Assembly (NCBI RefSeq): GCF_030811115.1
Contig: NZ_JAUSQK010000001.1
Span: 1,674,001 to 1,738,000, forward strand
Length of the DNA: 64,000 nt
Direction: 5' to 3'
Source of the DNA: Olsenella profusa DSM 13989
GTDB lineage: Bacteria; Actinomycetota; Coriobacteriia; Coriobacteriales; Atopobiaceae
Of this stretch, positions 42,109 through 51,237 are shown one piece after another (position 1 is the first letter of the stretch; every line of letters begins with the position of its first letter). Both the position numbers and the translations under genes were made by a program. The notes beneath the pieces were generated by a model. The model was not told the origin of the DNA. It did no database searches and saw only the letters and a list, made by a program, of their open reading frames with translations.

Positions 42109-42979
42109 CGAGTGGGAACAGACAACGGTGGATGCGTCCACCGCTGGCGAGGAGTCCGCGCGCGCGGAGCGCGCGCGGCGGCGCAGCCTCACACGCCGGG
42201 TGCCCAAGGGCAAGCTCGCCTGGGACAAGGGGCGCACGCACGAGCTCTTCCGCCGCTACAAGGAGGAGGGAGACGAGGACGCACGCCAGCAGCTCATCGT
42301 GAGCCACCTCAACCTCGTCCGCTTCCTTGCCTCCAAGTTCAAGAACAGGGGGGAGTCGCTCGACGACCTCATCCAGGTGGGCACCATCGGCCTCATCAAG
42401 GCCATCGACCGCTTCGACATCTCGCGTGGCCTGGAGTTCACCACCTTTGCCACGCCCACCATCATGGGTGAGATCCGTCGCCACTTCCGCGACAAGGGCT
42501 GGTCGGTGCGCGTGCCGCGTCGGCTGCAGGAGCTCTCGGCCAAGGTCAACCAGATGACGGACGAGCTGACGAAGCGCCTGCAGCGCAGCCCCACCGTGGA
42601 GGAGATCGCCCAGGAGCTCGACACCTCGGTGGACGAGGTGCTGGAGGCCATGGAATCCTCGAGCGCCTACAGCTCCGTGCCGCTCGAGGCGGGTGGCGCC
42701 GCCGATGACGAGGCGCCCTCGATACTCGACCGCTACGTCTCCGAGGACAGGGACCTTGCCGCCTCCGACGACCGCATGGCCATCGAGGAGGCCGTGCGGG
42801 ACTTCTCCCCACGCGAGCAGGACATCATCCGCATGCGCTTCATCGAGGGACTCACCCAGGTGGAGATCGCCGATAAGTTGGGCATCTCGCAGGTGCAGGT
42901 ATCGCGCCTGCTGAGGCGCACGCTCAAGAAGCTGCAGGAGAGGATTGACCCAGAGATCGTGGGCGGCGTCACGTCCTAG
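42101..42979 (+). CDS. sigB: SigB/SigF-type RNA polymerase sigma factor
   Basis: 292 residues. Region 2: LNLVRFLASKFKNRGESLDDLIQVGTIGLIKAIDRFD and RGLEFTTFATPTIMGEIRRHFRDKGWSVRVPRR, a near-consensus SigB/F/G motif. Region 3 follows (LSAKVNQMTDEL), and region 4 has SPREQDIIRMRFIEGLTQVEIADKLGISQVQVSRLLRRTL as helix-turn-helix. Members direct general-stress or sporulation genes under anti-sigma control (family knowledge). It overlaps the RsbW-like gene; no RsbV-type anti-anti-sigma gene is next to it. The N-terminal 45 residues are an Arg-rich extension beyond the family core. Confidence 0.93.
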   Translation: MPNEWEQTTVDASTAGEESARAERARRRSLTRRVPKGKLAWDKGRTHELFRRYKEEGDEDARQQLIVSHLNLVRFLASKFKNRGESLDDLIQVGTIGLIKAIDRFDISRGLEFTTFATPTIMGEIRRHFRDKGWSVRVPRRLQELSAKVNQMTDELTKRLQRSPTVEEIAQELDTSVDEVLEAMESSSAYSSVPLEAGGAADDEAPSILDRYVSEDRDLAASDDRMAIEEAVRDFSPREQDIIRMRFIEGLTQVEIADKLGISQVQVSRLLRRTLKKLQERIDPEIVGGVTS

Positions 42980-43028
42980 CAGCGCCGCCGCTTCGTCGTG
43001 CCCTCATGCGGCACGGGAGAGGGGAGAC

Positions 43029-44411
43029 GTGAACGACACAGAGGGAGACGAGCGCTTGGGGCGGGCGCGCCTGGTGGGCATGCGCACATGGGCGGCCCTG
43101 GGCTGCTGCGGCCTCATCGGCGTCGCCCTGCTGGTGCTGGGGCGCATCGTCCCCGCCCTCGAGCTGCTGCTGGTGGGCGTGGTCATTGGGTTTGTCTGCA
43201 GTCCCATCACCAACGCGCTGGAGCGACGGGGCATCGGCCGTGCGCTGGGCGCCTTCATAGCGCTGCTGGTGTTCCTGGTCGTGCTTGTGGCCGCAGCCGT
43301 GCTCATCTTCCCGCCCTTCGTGAGCCAGCTCATCGAGGTGCTCCAGCATGTGCCCGCCTACGTGGGGCAGTTCCGCAGCGCCTTCAACGACTTCTGGCGG
43401 CAGCACGGCACGTCCGAGACGGCCAACCTCCAGCAGGGCCTCAGCCAGTACCTCAACACCTTTGCGGGCGCGGGCACCACCGCCGCCTCGAGCCTGGCGG
43501 AGGGCATCACCAATGGCATCGTGAACAACGTCATCGTCACGGCGAACAACATCTTCACGTTCTTTCTGGGTCTCGTGGTGGCCTACTGGCTGGCCAAGGA
43601 CTATCCCACCATCGCCCGTGAGCTCTCTGTCATTGCGGGGCCAAGGCACGAGGGCGAGCTCTCCGTGATGCTGGCCGTCATGAGCCGTGCGATGGGCGGC
43701 TACATGCGCGGCATCGTCATCACGTCCGCCATTGCGGGCGTGCTGTCCTTCCTGGGCTTTGCCGCCATCGGACATCCCTACGCGAGCCTCATGGGCATCA
43801 CCATGGGGGTGCTCCACTTCATCCCGGTCATCGGTCCCTGGGTCGCCGCGGCCCTCACCGCCCTGCTGGCGCTCTTCGTGTCGCCGCTGCTGTCCCTCGC
43901 CTCCATCCTGGTGTCGGTCGTCGTGCTCAACGTGACGGACAATCTCATCTCGCCGCTCGTCATGCGCTCGGCCGTCAAGATCCATCCGGTGCTCTCGCTG
44001 CTCGGCATCGTGATCGGCAGCGCGGTCGGCGGCGTCCTGGGCATGATGCTTGCCATACCGCTCACAGCCGCCGTGAGGTCGCTGTTCGTGTACTACTTCG
44101 AGCGGCACACGAACCGCCAGCTCGTGAGCTACGACGGCGCGCTCTTCCAGTCCACGCCCTTCCGGGATGACCACGGCGCCATCCAGCCCTCCTTCGATGC
44201 GCTCGACGACGACAAGTTCTTCGAGTCGACGCTTTTGGTCAATCCCGACAAGCCACCGGTGGCCGTGGCTGCGGAGCGGCCGCACGGCACGCATCGCTCG
44301 CTGGGCGAGCACCTCGCGGACCTGGTGGCTGCCGCACGGCGCCACGGTGGTCCCAAGGGCGGCGACACCCATGGTGATTCAGAGCAGGCGCCGCCTCCCC
44401 CTGCGCCGTGA
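43029..44411 (+). CDS. AI-2E family transporter
   Basis: 460 residues from GTG with GGAGAGGGGAG in front. About seven or eight membrane helices; the core has FLGLVVAYWLAKDYPTIARE, a linker, GGYMRGIVITSAIAGVLSFLGFAAIGHPYASLMGITMGVLHFIPVIGPWVAA and DNLISPLVMRSAVKIHPVLSLLGIVIGSAVGGVLGMMLAIPLTAAVRS. The family was named for a proposed AI-2 exporter and includes Na+/H+ antiporters and other exporters. The last ~90 residues are a hydrophilic cytoplasmic tail, Pro-rich at the end. It follows sigB by 49 bp; a stress-regulon role is possible. Confidence 0.92.
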   Translation: MNDTEGDERLGRARLVGMRTWAALGCCGLIGVALLVLGRIVPALELLLVGVVIGFVCSPITNALERRGIGRALGAFIALLVFLVVLVAAAVLIFPPFVSQLIEVLQHVPAYVGQFRSAFNDFWRQHGTSETANLQQGLSQYLNTFAGAGTTAASSLAEGITNGIVNNVIVTANNIFTFFLGLVVAYWLAKDYPTIARELSVIAGPRHEGELSVMLAVMSRAMGGYMRGIVITSAIAGVLSFLGFAAIGHPYASLMGITMGVLHFIPVIGPWVAAALTALLALFVSPLLSLASILVSVVVLNVTDNLISPLVMRSAVKIHPVLSLLGIVIGSAVGGVLGMMLAIPLTAAVRSLFVYYFERHTNRQLVSYDGALFQSTPFRDDHGAIQPSFDALDDDKFFESTLLVNPDKPPVAVAAERPHGTHRSLGEHLADLVAAARRHGGPKGGDTHGDSEQAPPPPAP

Positions 44412-44481
44412 GCTTCCTTTTTCCTCGCGGGAGTCTATCCTTATGGCGTTTGAACGCACGGGACGGCACGCGAGGAGAACC

Positions 44482-47136
44482 ATGACCAGCGCTGACTACA
44501 AGACCATGACCACAGCTGAGGTCCGCGAGGACTTCCTCGCGTTCTTCGAGGGCAAGGGCTGCAGGCTCTATCCCTCCTCCTCGCTCGTCCCCGAGGATCC
44601 GTCGCTCCTGCTCGCCAACGCCGGCATGAACCAGTTCAAGGAATACTACCAGGGCCTCAGGACCATGCGGGAGATCGGGGCCACCTCCTGCCAGAAGTGC
44701 CTGCGCACCAACGACATCGAGAACATCGGTGACGCCAGCCACCTCTCCTTCTTTGAGATGTTGGGCAACTTCTCGTTCGGCGGCTACACCAAGGCCGATG
44801 CCATCGCCTGGGCCTGGGAGTTCATCTCGAGCCCCGAACATCTGGGCCTGCCCAAGGACCGCCTGTACATGACCGTCTTCGAGGATGATGACGAGGCCGT
44901 GGAGCTCTGGCATGCCCAGGGCGTGGCGTACGACCACATATCCCGTCTGGGTGCCGACGACAACTTCTGGGCCGCGGGCCCCTGCGGCCCCTGCGGCCCC
45001 TGCTCCGAGATCTACTTCGACCTGGGGCCAGAGTTTGCGGGGGAGCGACCTGGCGACGATGGTCCGCGCTTCCTGGAGTTCTGGAACCTCGTGTTCACGC
45101 AGTACGATCGCCAGGAGGACGGCTCCCTGCAGGAGCTGCCCCACCGCAACATCGACACGGGCATGGGGCTGGAGCGCATCGCCGCCATCATGCAGCATCA
45201 GGCCTCCAACTACGAGGGTGACATCCTGCGCTCGCTCATCGCCGTGGGAGAGGGGCTCGCGGACGTGCGCTACCACGACTCCGCCGCCACGGACAGGAGC
45301 CTGCGCATCCTGGCCGACCACTCCCGTGCCGTCACCTTCATGATCGGCGACGGCATCCTGCCCTCCAACGAGGGCCGCGGCTACGTGCTGCGCCGTCTGC
45401 TGCGCCGCGCGGTGTACCATGGCCGCCTCATGGGCATCAGGGGCGGCTTCCTCACCACCTACTCCGCCGAGGTCATGCGCCTCATGGCCGACGTGTACCC
45501 GGCGCTCACCGAGAACAGGGCGCTCATCGAAGGCATCATCACCGCCGAGGAGGAGCGCTTCGGCGCCACGCTCGATGCGGGCGAGGCCAGCCTTACCGAG
45601 GAACTCAGCCGCCTGGGCGCGGGTGAGGCCCTCTCCGGTGACATGGCCTTCAAGCTGCATGACACCTATGGCTTCCCCATCGACCTCACCTGCGAGATCG
45701 CCCAGGGCGCGGGCCACGGCGTGGACATGGCCGCCTTTGATGCCCGGATGGAGGCCCAGAAGGAGCGCGCCCGCGCGAGCGCCAACCGTGACGCCTGGGG
45801 AAAGGCCGCCAGCGTGTGGGTGGCCCTCTCCGATCGTGTGCCCGAGACGCAGTTCGAGGGGTACGACTCCGACGAGCTCGCGGGTGCGCATGTACTGGCC
45901 ATCGTGGACGCCAACGGCCAGGAGGTCTCGGTCGCCCATGTGGGCGATAGGGTGGACGTGGTGCTCGACCGCACGAGCTTCTACGGCGAGATGGGTGGCC
46001 AGGTGGGTGACACCGGCAAGCTCGTGGGCGATGCCGTGACCCTCGCCGTGAGCGACACCAGGCACCACGAGGGCGGGCTGGTGGCCCATGTGGCCGAGGT
46101 CACGGCTGGCGAGCTCATGGTGGGTGACATGGTGCGCTGCGTGGTGGACCACGGCCGCCGCGAGCTCATCCGCCGCAACCATACCGCCACGCACCTGCTG
46201 GACGCGGCCCTCAAGCAGGTCCTGGGGGAGCACGTGAGCCAGGCGGGCTCCCTGGTCGCCCCCGACCACCTGCGCTTCGACTTCACGCACTTCGAGGCCA
46301 TGACGCCCGAGGAGATCGAGCGCGTCGAGGGGCTCGTGAACGCGGAGGTCTTCGCCGCCGAGCCAATCGTGACCCAGGTCATGGGCATCGATGAGGCCAA
46401 GGCATCCGGTGCCGTGGCCCTCTTTGGCGAGAAGTATGGCGACATGGTGCGCGTCGTCTCCACGGGAGACGCGGATGTGCCCTTCTCGCGCGAGCTCTGT
46501 GGCGGCACCCATGCGCATAACACCGCCGAGCTCGGGTTCTTCAAGATCGTCTCGGAGGGATCCGTGGGCTCCAACGCCCGCCGCATCGATGCCGTCACCT
46601 CGGCGGGCGCCCTGCAGTACGTGGACGAGCGCCTGGGCCTGCTTGCTGGGGTGGCCCAGAGCCTCAAGTGTCGCCCTGCCGATGTCGCCGCCCGCGTGGC
46701 TGCGCTCGAGCAGGAGCTGCGCGATACCAGGCGACAGCTCGAGGACGTCACGACGGGCGCTTCCACGGGCCAGCTTGCCGACGCCCTTGCCCATGCCTCC
46801 CAGCTCGAGGGCTATCGCTGCGTCTTTGCCAAGCTCAAGGGTCCCTCGGGCAAGGAGCTCAGGAGCGTGTGGGACGCCATCCGCGACGGCGCGGGCGAAG
46901 GGCCGGTGGCCTGCGTGGTGGCCTCCTCCACGCCCGATGGCAAGGTCGCGCTGCTCGCGGCCGCAACCGATGCGGCCGTCTCGGCGGGCTTCCATGCCGG
47001 TGACGTCATCAGGTACATCGCCGACAAGGTCGATGGTCGCGGCGGTGGCAGGCCCACCATGGCGCAGGCCGGCGGTGCAGACGCCTCCGGCATCGACGCC
47101 GCCCTCGCCGCCGCCCGCGAGCTTCTGGGCGCCTGA
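44482..47136 (+). CDS. alaS: alanyl-tRNA synthetase
   Basis: 884 residues. The catalytic core begins REDFLAFFEGKGCRLYPSSSLVPEDPSLLLANAGMNQFK, with CQKCLRTNDIENIG and NIDTGMGLERIAAIMQ. The editing domain has HTATHLLDAALKQVLG with HxxxH and CGGTHAHNTAE; a helical linker and the C-Ala domain (PTMAQAGG) follow. Length is normal. ATG at 44482 has CGAGGAGA six nt upstream; an earlier in-frame ATG lacks support. It follows the AI-2E gene by 70 bp and is tightly followed by ruvX (6 bp). Confidence 0.98.
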   Translation: MTSADYKTMTTAEVREDFLAFFEGKGCRLYPSSSLVPEDPSLLLANAGMNQFKEYYQGLRTMREIGATSCQKCLRTNDIENIGDASHLSFFEMLGNFSFGGYTKADAIAWAWEFISSPEHLGLPKDRLYMTVFEDDDEAVELWHAQGVAYDHISRLGADDNFWAAGPCGPCGPCSEIYFDLGPEFAGERPGDDGPRFLEFWNLVFTQYDRQEDGSLQELPHRNIDTGMGLERIAAIMQHQASNYEGDILRSLIAVGEGLADVRYHDSAATDRSLRILADHSRAVTFMIGDGILPSNEGRGYVLRRLLRRAVYHGRLMGIRGGFLTTYSAEVMRLMADVYPALTENRALIEGIITAEEERFGATLDAGEASLTEELSRLGAGEALSGDMAFKLHDTYGFPIDLTCEIAQGAGHGVDMAAFDARMEAQKERARASANRDAWGKAASVWVALSDRVPETQFEGYDSDELAGAHVLAIVDANGQEVSVAHVGDRVDVVLDRTSFYGEMGGQVGDTGKLVGDAVTLAVSDTRHHEGGLVAHVAEVTAGELMVGDMVRCVVDHGRRELIRRNHTATHLLDAALKQVLGEHVSQAGSLVAPDHLRFDFTHFEAMTPEEIERVEGLVNAEVFAAEPIVTQVMGIDEAKASGAVALFGEKYGDMVRVVSTGDADVPFSRELCGGTHAHNTAELGFFKIVSEGSVGSNARRIDAVTSAGALQYVDERLGLLAGVAQSLKCRPADVAARVAALEQELRDTRRQLEDVTTGASTGQLADALAHASQLEGYRCVFAKLKGPSGKELRSVWDAIRDGAGEGPVACVVASSTPDGKVALLAAATDAAVSAGFHAGDVIRYIADKVDGRGGGRPTMAQAGGADASGIDAALAAARELLGA

Positions 47137-47142
47137 GGTCCC

Positions 47143-47568
47143 ATGAGGGCGTTGGCGCTCGACATAGGGGATGCGCGCATCGGGATTGCCGCCACGGACG
47201 CGGGCGGCACGGTCGCCTCGCCCGTGAAGGTGCTGCCTGCCGCCGAGGTGCTCTCCCATGCCGCGAGCTTCCGGCGCATCCTTGAGGACGTCGAGCCCGA
47301 CGTCCTCGTGTGCGGCCGGCCTCGGACGCTCTCGGGTGAGGATGGCCCCCAGGCTCGGAAGGCCATGGAGCAGGGACGCACCATCGCCGAGCGGGCGGGG
47401 CTGCCCGTGGAGTTTGTGGACGAACGCCTGAGCTCTGCCGAAGCCAAGCGCATCCTGCGCGCGGAAGGCCTGAGCGAACGGAAGATGCGCGGGCGCGTTG
47501 ACATGGTGGCCGCCTCGCTCTTTCTTCAGACCTGGCTCGACGCACGAACCGACGATCAGCAAAGGTAG
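47143..47568 (+). CDS. ruvX: YqgF/RuvX RNase H-like nuclease
   Basis: 141 residues. The N-terminal strand ALALDIGDARIGIA contains the first catalytic Asp, VEPDVLVCGRPRTLSGEDGPQA the second motif, and FVDERLSSAEAKRIL the Glu motif (DERLS). YqgF processes pre-16S rRNA 5' ends and has been proposed as a Holliday-junction resolvase. Located 6 bp after alaS and 4 bp before mltG; the GAGG ribosome site overlaps the alaS stop. This alaS-ruvX-mltG order is widely conserved in Gram-positives. Confidence 0.96.
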   Translation: MRALALDIGDARIGIAATDAGGTVASPVKVLPAAEVLSHAASFRRILEDVEPDVLVCGRPRTLSGEDGPQARKAMEQGRTIAERAGLPVEFVDERLSSAEAKRILRAEGLSERKMRGRVDMVAASLFLQTWLDARTDDQQR

Positions 47569-47572
47569 GGTT

Positions 47573-48715
47573 ATGGCAACCAAGCACATGAGGTCCAGCG
47601 CACATACCCGGACAAGGCGTCCTTTGGGTACGGCACCGTCTCCCCGCGTGGCACGCGCACGCACGCATCGCGCCCGGCGCGAGCGCAGCACGAGGTCGCC
47701 TCTGCCCAAGCTCATCCTCGTCCTGGTGGCGCTCGTCCTCGTGGGCGTTGGCGGCTGCCAGGCGTGGCAGCGGCTCTTCCCGCCCGAGGAGGTCGGCGAC
47801 GTCACGCCGGGCCAGGTGGTCACGGTGACCATCCCCGATGGCTCAGGCACGCAGGATATCGCCAATATCCTCTTTGAGGGTGGCATCATTGCCAAGCGGA
47901 GCGACTTCACGGGCGAGGTCAAGCGTCAGGATGCCGGTGCCAGCATGAAGAGCGGCACGTACGACATCGTGACGGGCGCCAACGTCGCCGATATCGTGCG
48001 CCTGCTGGTCTCCGGCCCCAACTCCAACGCCAAGAAGCTCACCGTGCCCGAGGGGCTCACCGTGTCGCAAACGGCCACGGCGGTGCAGACGGCCCTAGGC
48101 ATCTCGACCGATGACTTCCTGGCCCAGGCAAAGGCGTCCAACTATGTGGATGACTACCCCTTCCTGTCCTCTGCGCAGAACGACTCGCTCGAGGGCTTCC
48201 TCTATCCCAAGACCTATGACCTCAGCGCCACGGACGGCTCGGCCGACGCGGTCATCCGCGCCATGCTTGACCAGTATCGGAGCGAGGTGATGTCCCTTGA
48301 CCTCGCCAGTGCCGAGACGGGCATCGAGAGTGCCTACGGCATCACGATGAGCGACTATGACATCATCAACATGGCCTCCATCATCGAGAAGGAGGCGCAC
48401 AGCGACGATGATCGACCCAAGATGGCCTCGGTGATGTGCAACCGCATGAAGGCTGGCATGCGCCTGCAGAGCGATGTGACCATCATGTATGTGACGGGCC
48501 GAGAGCCGACGAAGGACGACCTCGCCTCGCAGAGCCCCTACAACACCTACGTCAGCCAGGGGTTGCCGCCCACACCCATCTGTAGTCCCAGCATGGCGAG
48601 CATCAAGGCCGCCATGGCACCTGCCAGCACGAATTACCTCTATTGGTATTGGAATGGCTCCGAGACCGTGTTCTCCGAGACGTTCGAGCAGCACCAGCAG
48701 GCCCAGGGCAGCTAG
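47573..48715 (+). CDS. mltG: endolytic murein transglycosylase MltG
   Basis: 380 residues. A long Arg/Thr/Ser-rich cytoplasmic N-terminus (~45 residues) is followed by one membrane helix (LPKLILVLVALVLVGVGGC), a LysM-like beta domain (VTVTIPDGSGTQDIANILFEGGII) and the YceG domain with FLYPKTY and ASIIEKEAHSDDDRPKMASVMCNRM, in which the second Glu is the catalytic residue. The end YNTYVSQGLPPTPICSPSMASIKAA is family-typical. It cleaves nascent glycan strands to set their length. Fourth gene of the alaS-led unit. Confidence 0.96.
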   Translation: MATKHMRSSAHTRTRRPLGTAPSPRVARARTHRARRERSTRSPLPKLILVLVALVLVGVGGCQAWQRLFPPEEVGDVTPGQVVTVTIPDGSGTQDIANILFEGGIIAKRSDFTGEVKRQDAGASMKSGTYDIVTGANVADIVRLLVSGPNSNAKKLTVPEGLTVSQTATAVQTALGISTDDFLAQAKASNYVDDYPFLSSAQNDSLEGFLYPKTYDLSATDGSADAVIRAMLDQYRSEVMSLDLASAETGIESAYGITMSDYDIINMASIIEKEAHSDDDRPKMASVMCNRMKAGMRLQSDVTIMYVTGREPTKDDLASQSPYNTYVSQGLPPTPICSPSMASIKAAMAPASTNYLYWYWNGSETVFSETFEQHQQAQGS

Positions 48716-48724
48716 GAGCGTGTC

Positions 48725-49225
48725 ATGAGCATCCTGCATCCCAGCCGCTGCGTGGCCTCCATCGACCTCCTCGGCGTGGACGACCTCGTGCGCGATGGCG
48801 TACGGTGCGTGCTCTTTGACCGTGACAACACCTGCGTGCCACGCGATACAAGGCAGGCGCCGCCCGCGGTGGCCGCCTGGTTCCGTCGGGTGCACGAGGC
48901 GGGGATCTCCACGTGCATGGTGTCCAACAACATTCATACGCGGGCGGTCGAGGACTCGGCACGGGAGCTTGCGAGCCTGGTGGTGCACCATGCGCTCAAG
49001 CCCCTTCCCTGTGCCGTGCGAGCTGCCCTCAGACGCATGGGCGTCTCGGCGGCGGAGGCCGTCATGGTGGGCGACCAGGTGTTCACTGACGTCCTCGCGG
49101 GCAATCTCGCGGGCGTGCGCACCATCCTCGTGCGGCCACAGTCCGCGTGCGACCTCCCACACATGCGACTGGTGCGCCTCCTCGAGCACCGCGTCATTGG
49201 GGAGCGTCCCTTCGAGGGCGAATAG
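48725..49225 (+). CDS. YqeG-family HAD IIIA-type phosphatase
   Basis: 166 residues. HAD motifs: VLFDRDNTCVP (nucleophile Asp and general acid Asp), SNN as motif II, and VMVGDQVFTDVLAGNLAG as motif IV, with Lys in LKPLP. YqeG proteins are mitochondrial PGP phosphatase GEP4-like; the bacterial substrate is unclear. The ribosome site (TAGGAG) overlaps the mltG stop. Followed by repeat element A, copy 2. Confidence 0.92.
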   Translation: MSILHPSRCVASIDLLGVDDLVRDGVRCVLFDRDNTCVPRDTRQAPPAVAAWFRRVHEAGISTCMVSNNIHTRAVEDSARELASLVVHHALKPLPCAVRAALRRMGVSAAEAVMVGDQVFTDVLAGNLAGVRTILVRPQSACDLPHMRLVRLLEHRVIGERPFEGE

Positions 49226-49235
49226 CGTCCCTCTC

Positions 49236-49407
49236 CGAGTCGTATGCAATTCTGCGCAGGGCTCTTCCGAGTCGTTCGCAATTGCGAACGACTCGCCACC
49301 GACAAAACCGCAGATAAAAATGTTATCTCATCATTGTATGGCAGTCAGTTCGCCCGATAAATTGCATACGACTCGGTGGGGAAGCGGAGAGAATTGCGAA
49401 CGACTCG
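49236..49407. repeat. five-iteron inverted element A, copy 2
   Basis: Forward iterons lie at 49237-49251 (GAGTCGTATGCAATT) and 49269-49283 (GAGTCGTTCGCAATT), 32 bp apart; reverse iterons lie at 49280-49294, 49360-49374 and 49392-49406, the last two 32 bp apart. Iterons 2 and 3 merge into a perfect 28-bp palindrome (49268-49295). The AT-rich centre includes a promoter-like TTGTAT (49334-49339) and GATAAA (49356-49361) 16 bp apart, so iteron 4 overlaps the -10. Layout and length match copy 1 at 14,491-14,661. It lies between yqeG and aroK. Confidence 0.9.
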
Positions 49408-49477
49408 GGGCCATCCATTCCCGTTTGCTAGAATCAAGGCCGATAAGCATCAAGAGACGCACGGGGTCATCAACCAC

Positions 49478-50026
49478 ATGAGCGAACAGGACACGGGCTA
49501 CGTGGTCCATAAGGGCTGCGACCATATCTTCTTTGTGGGCTTTCTGGGGGCGGGCAAGTCGACGCTTGCGCGCAACCTCGGTGGCCTCTTCAACCGTGAC
49601 TTTGTGGACACGGACAAGCTCGTGGAGCGCGCGCGTCACATGAGCGTCTGCCAGATCTTCGAGTGCGACGGTGAGCGGCGCTTTCGCGACTATGAGGTCG
49701 AGGCGCTCGGTAAGCTTCGGAGCCGCAAGTCGCTGCTGGTGAGCTGCGGCGGAGGCATCGTGGAGGACGGCCGCTCCTGTGCCATCATGCACGAGATGGG
49801 CAAGGTCGTCTTTCTTGATGGGGATCTCGTGGACTCCCTGCGCCAGATCCGTCATCCTGAGCTACGGCCTGACTTTGGCTGCGTCGAGGATGCGCGCAAG
49901 CTGTACCAGGCACGTCGTCCCCTCTATCAGGGCGCCGCCGACATTACGATAGATATCAGGGGAAAGTCGTTCGAGCAGGTCTGCTCCCTTGCGGGGTGCG
50001 TGCTCTGGGAGGAGGGCCTGCTATGA
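49478..50026 (+). CDS. aroK: shikimate kinase
   Basis: 182 residues. P-loop FVGFLGAGKSTLARNLG, DFVDTDKLVE as the shikimate-binding Asp segment, FRDYEVEAL, SCGGGIVED for the GGG motif and a C-terminal YQARRPLYQGAAD with the lid and R-x-P-x-Y motifs. It phosphorylates shikimate at O3. The ATG at 49478 is the start that keeps the family N-terminus; a ribosome site is weak. The stop overlaps the aroB-like start (ATGA). A promoter is likely within repeat element A. Confidence 0.93.
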   Translation: MSEQDTGYVVHKGCDHIFFVGFLGAGKSTLARNLGGLFNRDFVDTDKLVERARHMSVCQIFECDGERRFRDYEVEALGKLRSRKSLLVSCGGGIVEDGRSCAIMHEMGKVVFLDGDLVDSLRQIRHPELRPDFGCVEDARKLYQARRPLYQGAADITIDIRGKSFEQVCSLAGCVLWEEGLL

Positions 50027-51183
50027 GCAGGGCCATGCAGACGGTCAGGCAGTGGGTGCCTGCGTTGGGAGGAGCCTGCGAGGCGCGCATCGGCCACGGC
50101 ACCATCGCGGACTGCGAGGCCGTGTTCAAGGGTGCCGTGGGCACGCCCCAACGGGCCGAGCTTATGGTTGGCAGCGGGACGAACGAGATGACCGAGGAGC
50201 TCGTGCGCCGCGAGTTGACGTCCGCGGGCTTCGTGGTCGAGCGGACGGAGGTGCCCTCAGGTTCCACGGCGCGTCAGCTCCAGGAAGCGTCTCGCCTTGT
50301 GGGGCGGCTCGACGCCCACCATGTGACCGCAGACGACCTCGTCGTGGCCATCGGCGACGCCGATGTGCTCTCGGTTGCCTCCAACGTCTGCGTCGCCTGG
50401 TGTGGCGGCGTGCAGATGGCTGCCATCCCCCTGGACCTCACGGCGCTCGTGGAGGTGGCACCCGCGCCGCGGGGCATCGACCTCGCCGCGCATGCCCAGG
50501 TGCTCTCGCCACGTCCCGCCTGCCGCTACCTGGTGGCCGACCTCGACCTTATGGACGTGTCGCCTACGGGTGAGACGACGCTTTGCGCGCGCGCCCTCAT
50601 GGCGCAGGCGGCCATGGTGGACTCCGAGCAGTCCTTCTCACGCCTCTGGGACAGGAGCCTCGAGGTGACGCAGGGTCCCGACGCCGCGGAGGCGGACTCC
50701 GACGTGGATGCCGAGATCGATGCTGCTGTCGACGTTGTCTCCGACACGCTTGCGGAGCAGGCGGCCGACACGCTCAAGACGCGTGGGAGGATCGCGTCGT
50801 CCTCCGCCCTGGCCGTGCGCCAGGGCTTGCGTTACGGACGGGAGTTGGCGTATGCGCTGGGCGCCCTCACGGAGCTGCCCCTATCCACGCGCCTTGCCGA
50901 GGGGCTGCGCTTCTCGGCCCGCGTCTCGGCGGGCCTGGGCGTCCTGGGTGTGGATGACGTCCTTGCGCAGGACGAGCTGCTCGAGCGGCTTGGCCTGCCT
51001 CTGGCGGTCGCGCAGGTGGATGCCGCCGCCCTGCTCGAGCGCCTCAAGGCGGACGCGTTCCTGCACAGCAACCGCTTCCAGCTGGCCCTCCCACAGAGGA
51101 TCGGCCGCGTGCGCCTGTCCAACGTGGATGACGCGCTGCTTGAGGAGCACCTTGGCGCCTGGTGTGCCGCGCGAGGTCGGTAG
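50023..51183 (+). CDS. 3-dehydroquinate synthase-like protein without metal ligands
   Basis: 386 residues, overlapping aroK by 4 bp with GGAGGAGGG upstream. The N-terminal half follows the AroB nucleotide-domain outline (LMVGSGTNEMTEELVRRELTSAGF, DLVVAIGDADVLSVASNVCVAW, AAIPLDLTALVEVA). The metal-binding elements of AroB do not survive: the GFAEVIK Glu is lost, LGHTLGHAIE reads LRYGRELAYALGAL, and HGEAV reads STRLAEGL. An acidic Ala/Asp-rich insertion interrupts the middle. It is probably not a working dehydroquinate synthase, though its position after aroK and intact frame argue for a conserved role. Confidence 0.75.
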   Translation: MSRAMQTVRQWVPALGGACEARIGHGTIADCEAVFKGAVGTPQRAELMVGSGTNEMTEELVRRELTSAGFVVERTEVPSGSTARQLQEASRLVGRLDAHHVTADDLVVAIGDADVLSVASNVCVAWCGGVQMAAIPLDLTALVEVAPAPRGIDLAAHAQVLSPRPACRYLVADLDLMDVSPTGETTLCARALMAQAAMVDSEQSFSRLWDRSLEVTQGPDAAEADSDVDAEIDAAVDVVSDTLAEQAADTLKTRGRIASSSALAVRQGLRYGRELAYALGALTELPLSTRLAEGLRFSARVSAGLGVLGVDDVLAQDELLERLGLPLAVAQVDAAALLERLKADAFLHSNRFQLALPQRIGRVRLSNVDDALLEEHLGAWCAARGR

Positions 51184-51237
51184 GGACCAGGACGCCCGTC
51201 ACGGTACCATGGTCGCATGACCGGAAGGAGTGGTCGC

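Noticed and set aside
44239-47922. A 1227-codon open frame antisense to alaS, ruvX and mltG
   Set aside because: Mirror frame of high-GC genes; no domain, ribosome site or codon bias of its own, and the + strand genes are unmistakable.
49268-49295. The 28-bp palindrome as a LexA/SOS box
   Set aside because: The half-sites are GTTCGC...GCGAAC, the reverse order of the LexA CGAAC...GTTCG, and the motif repeats as iterons with fixed spacing.
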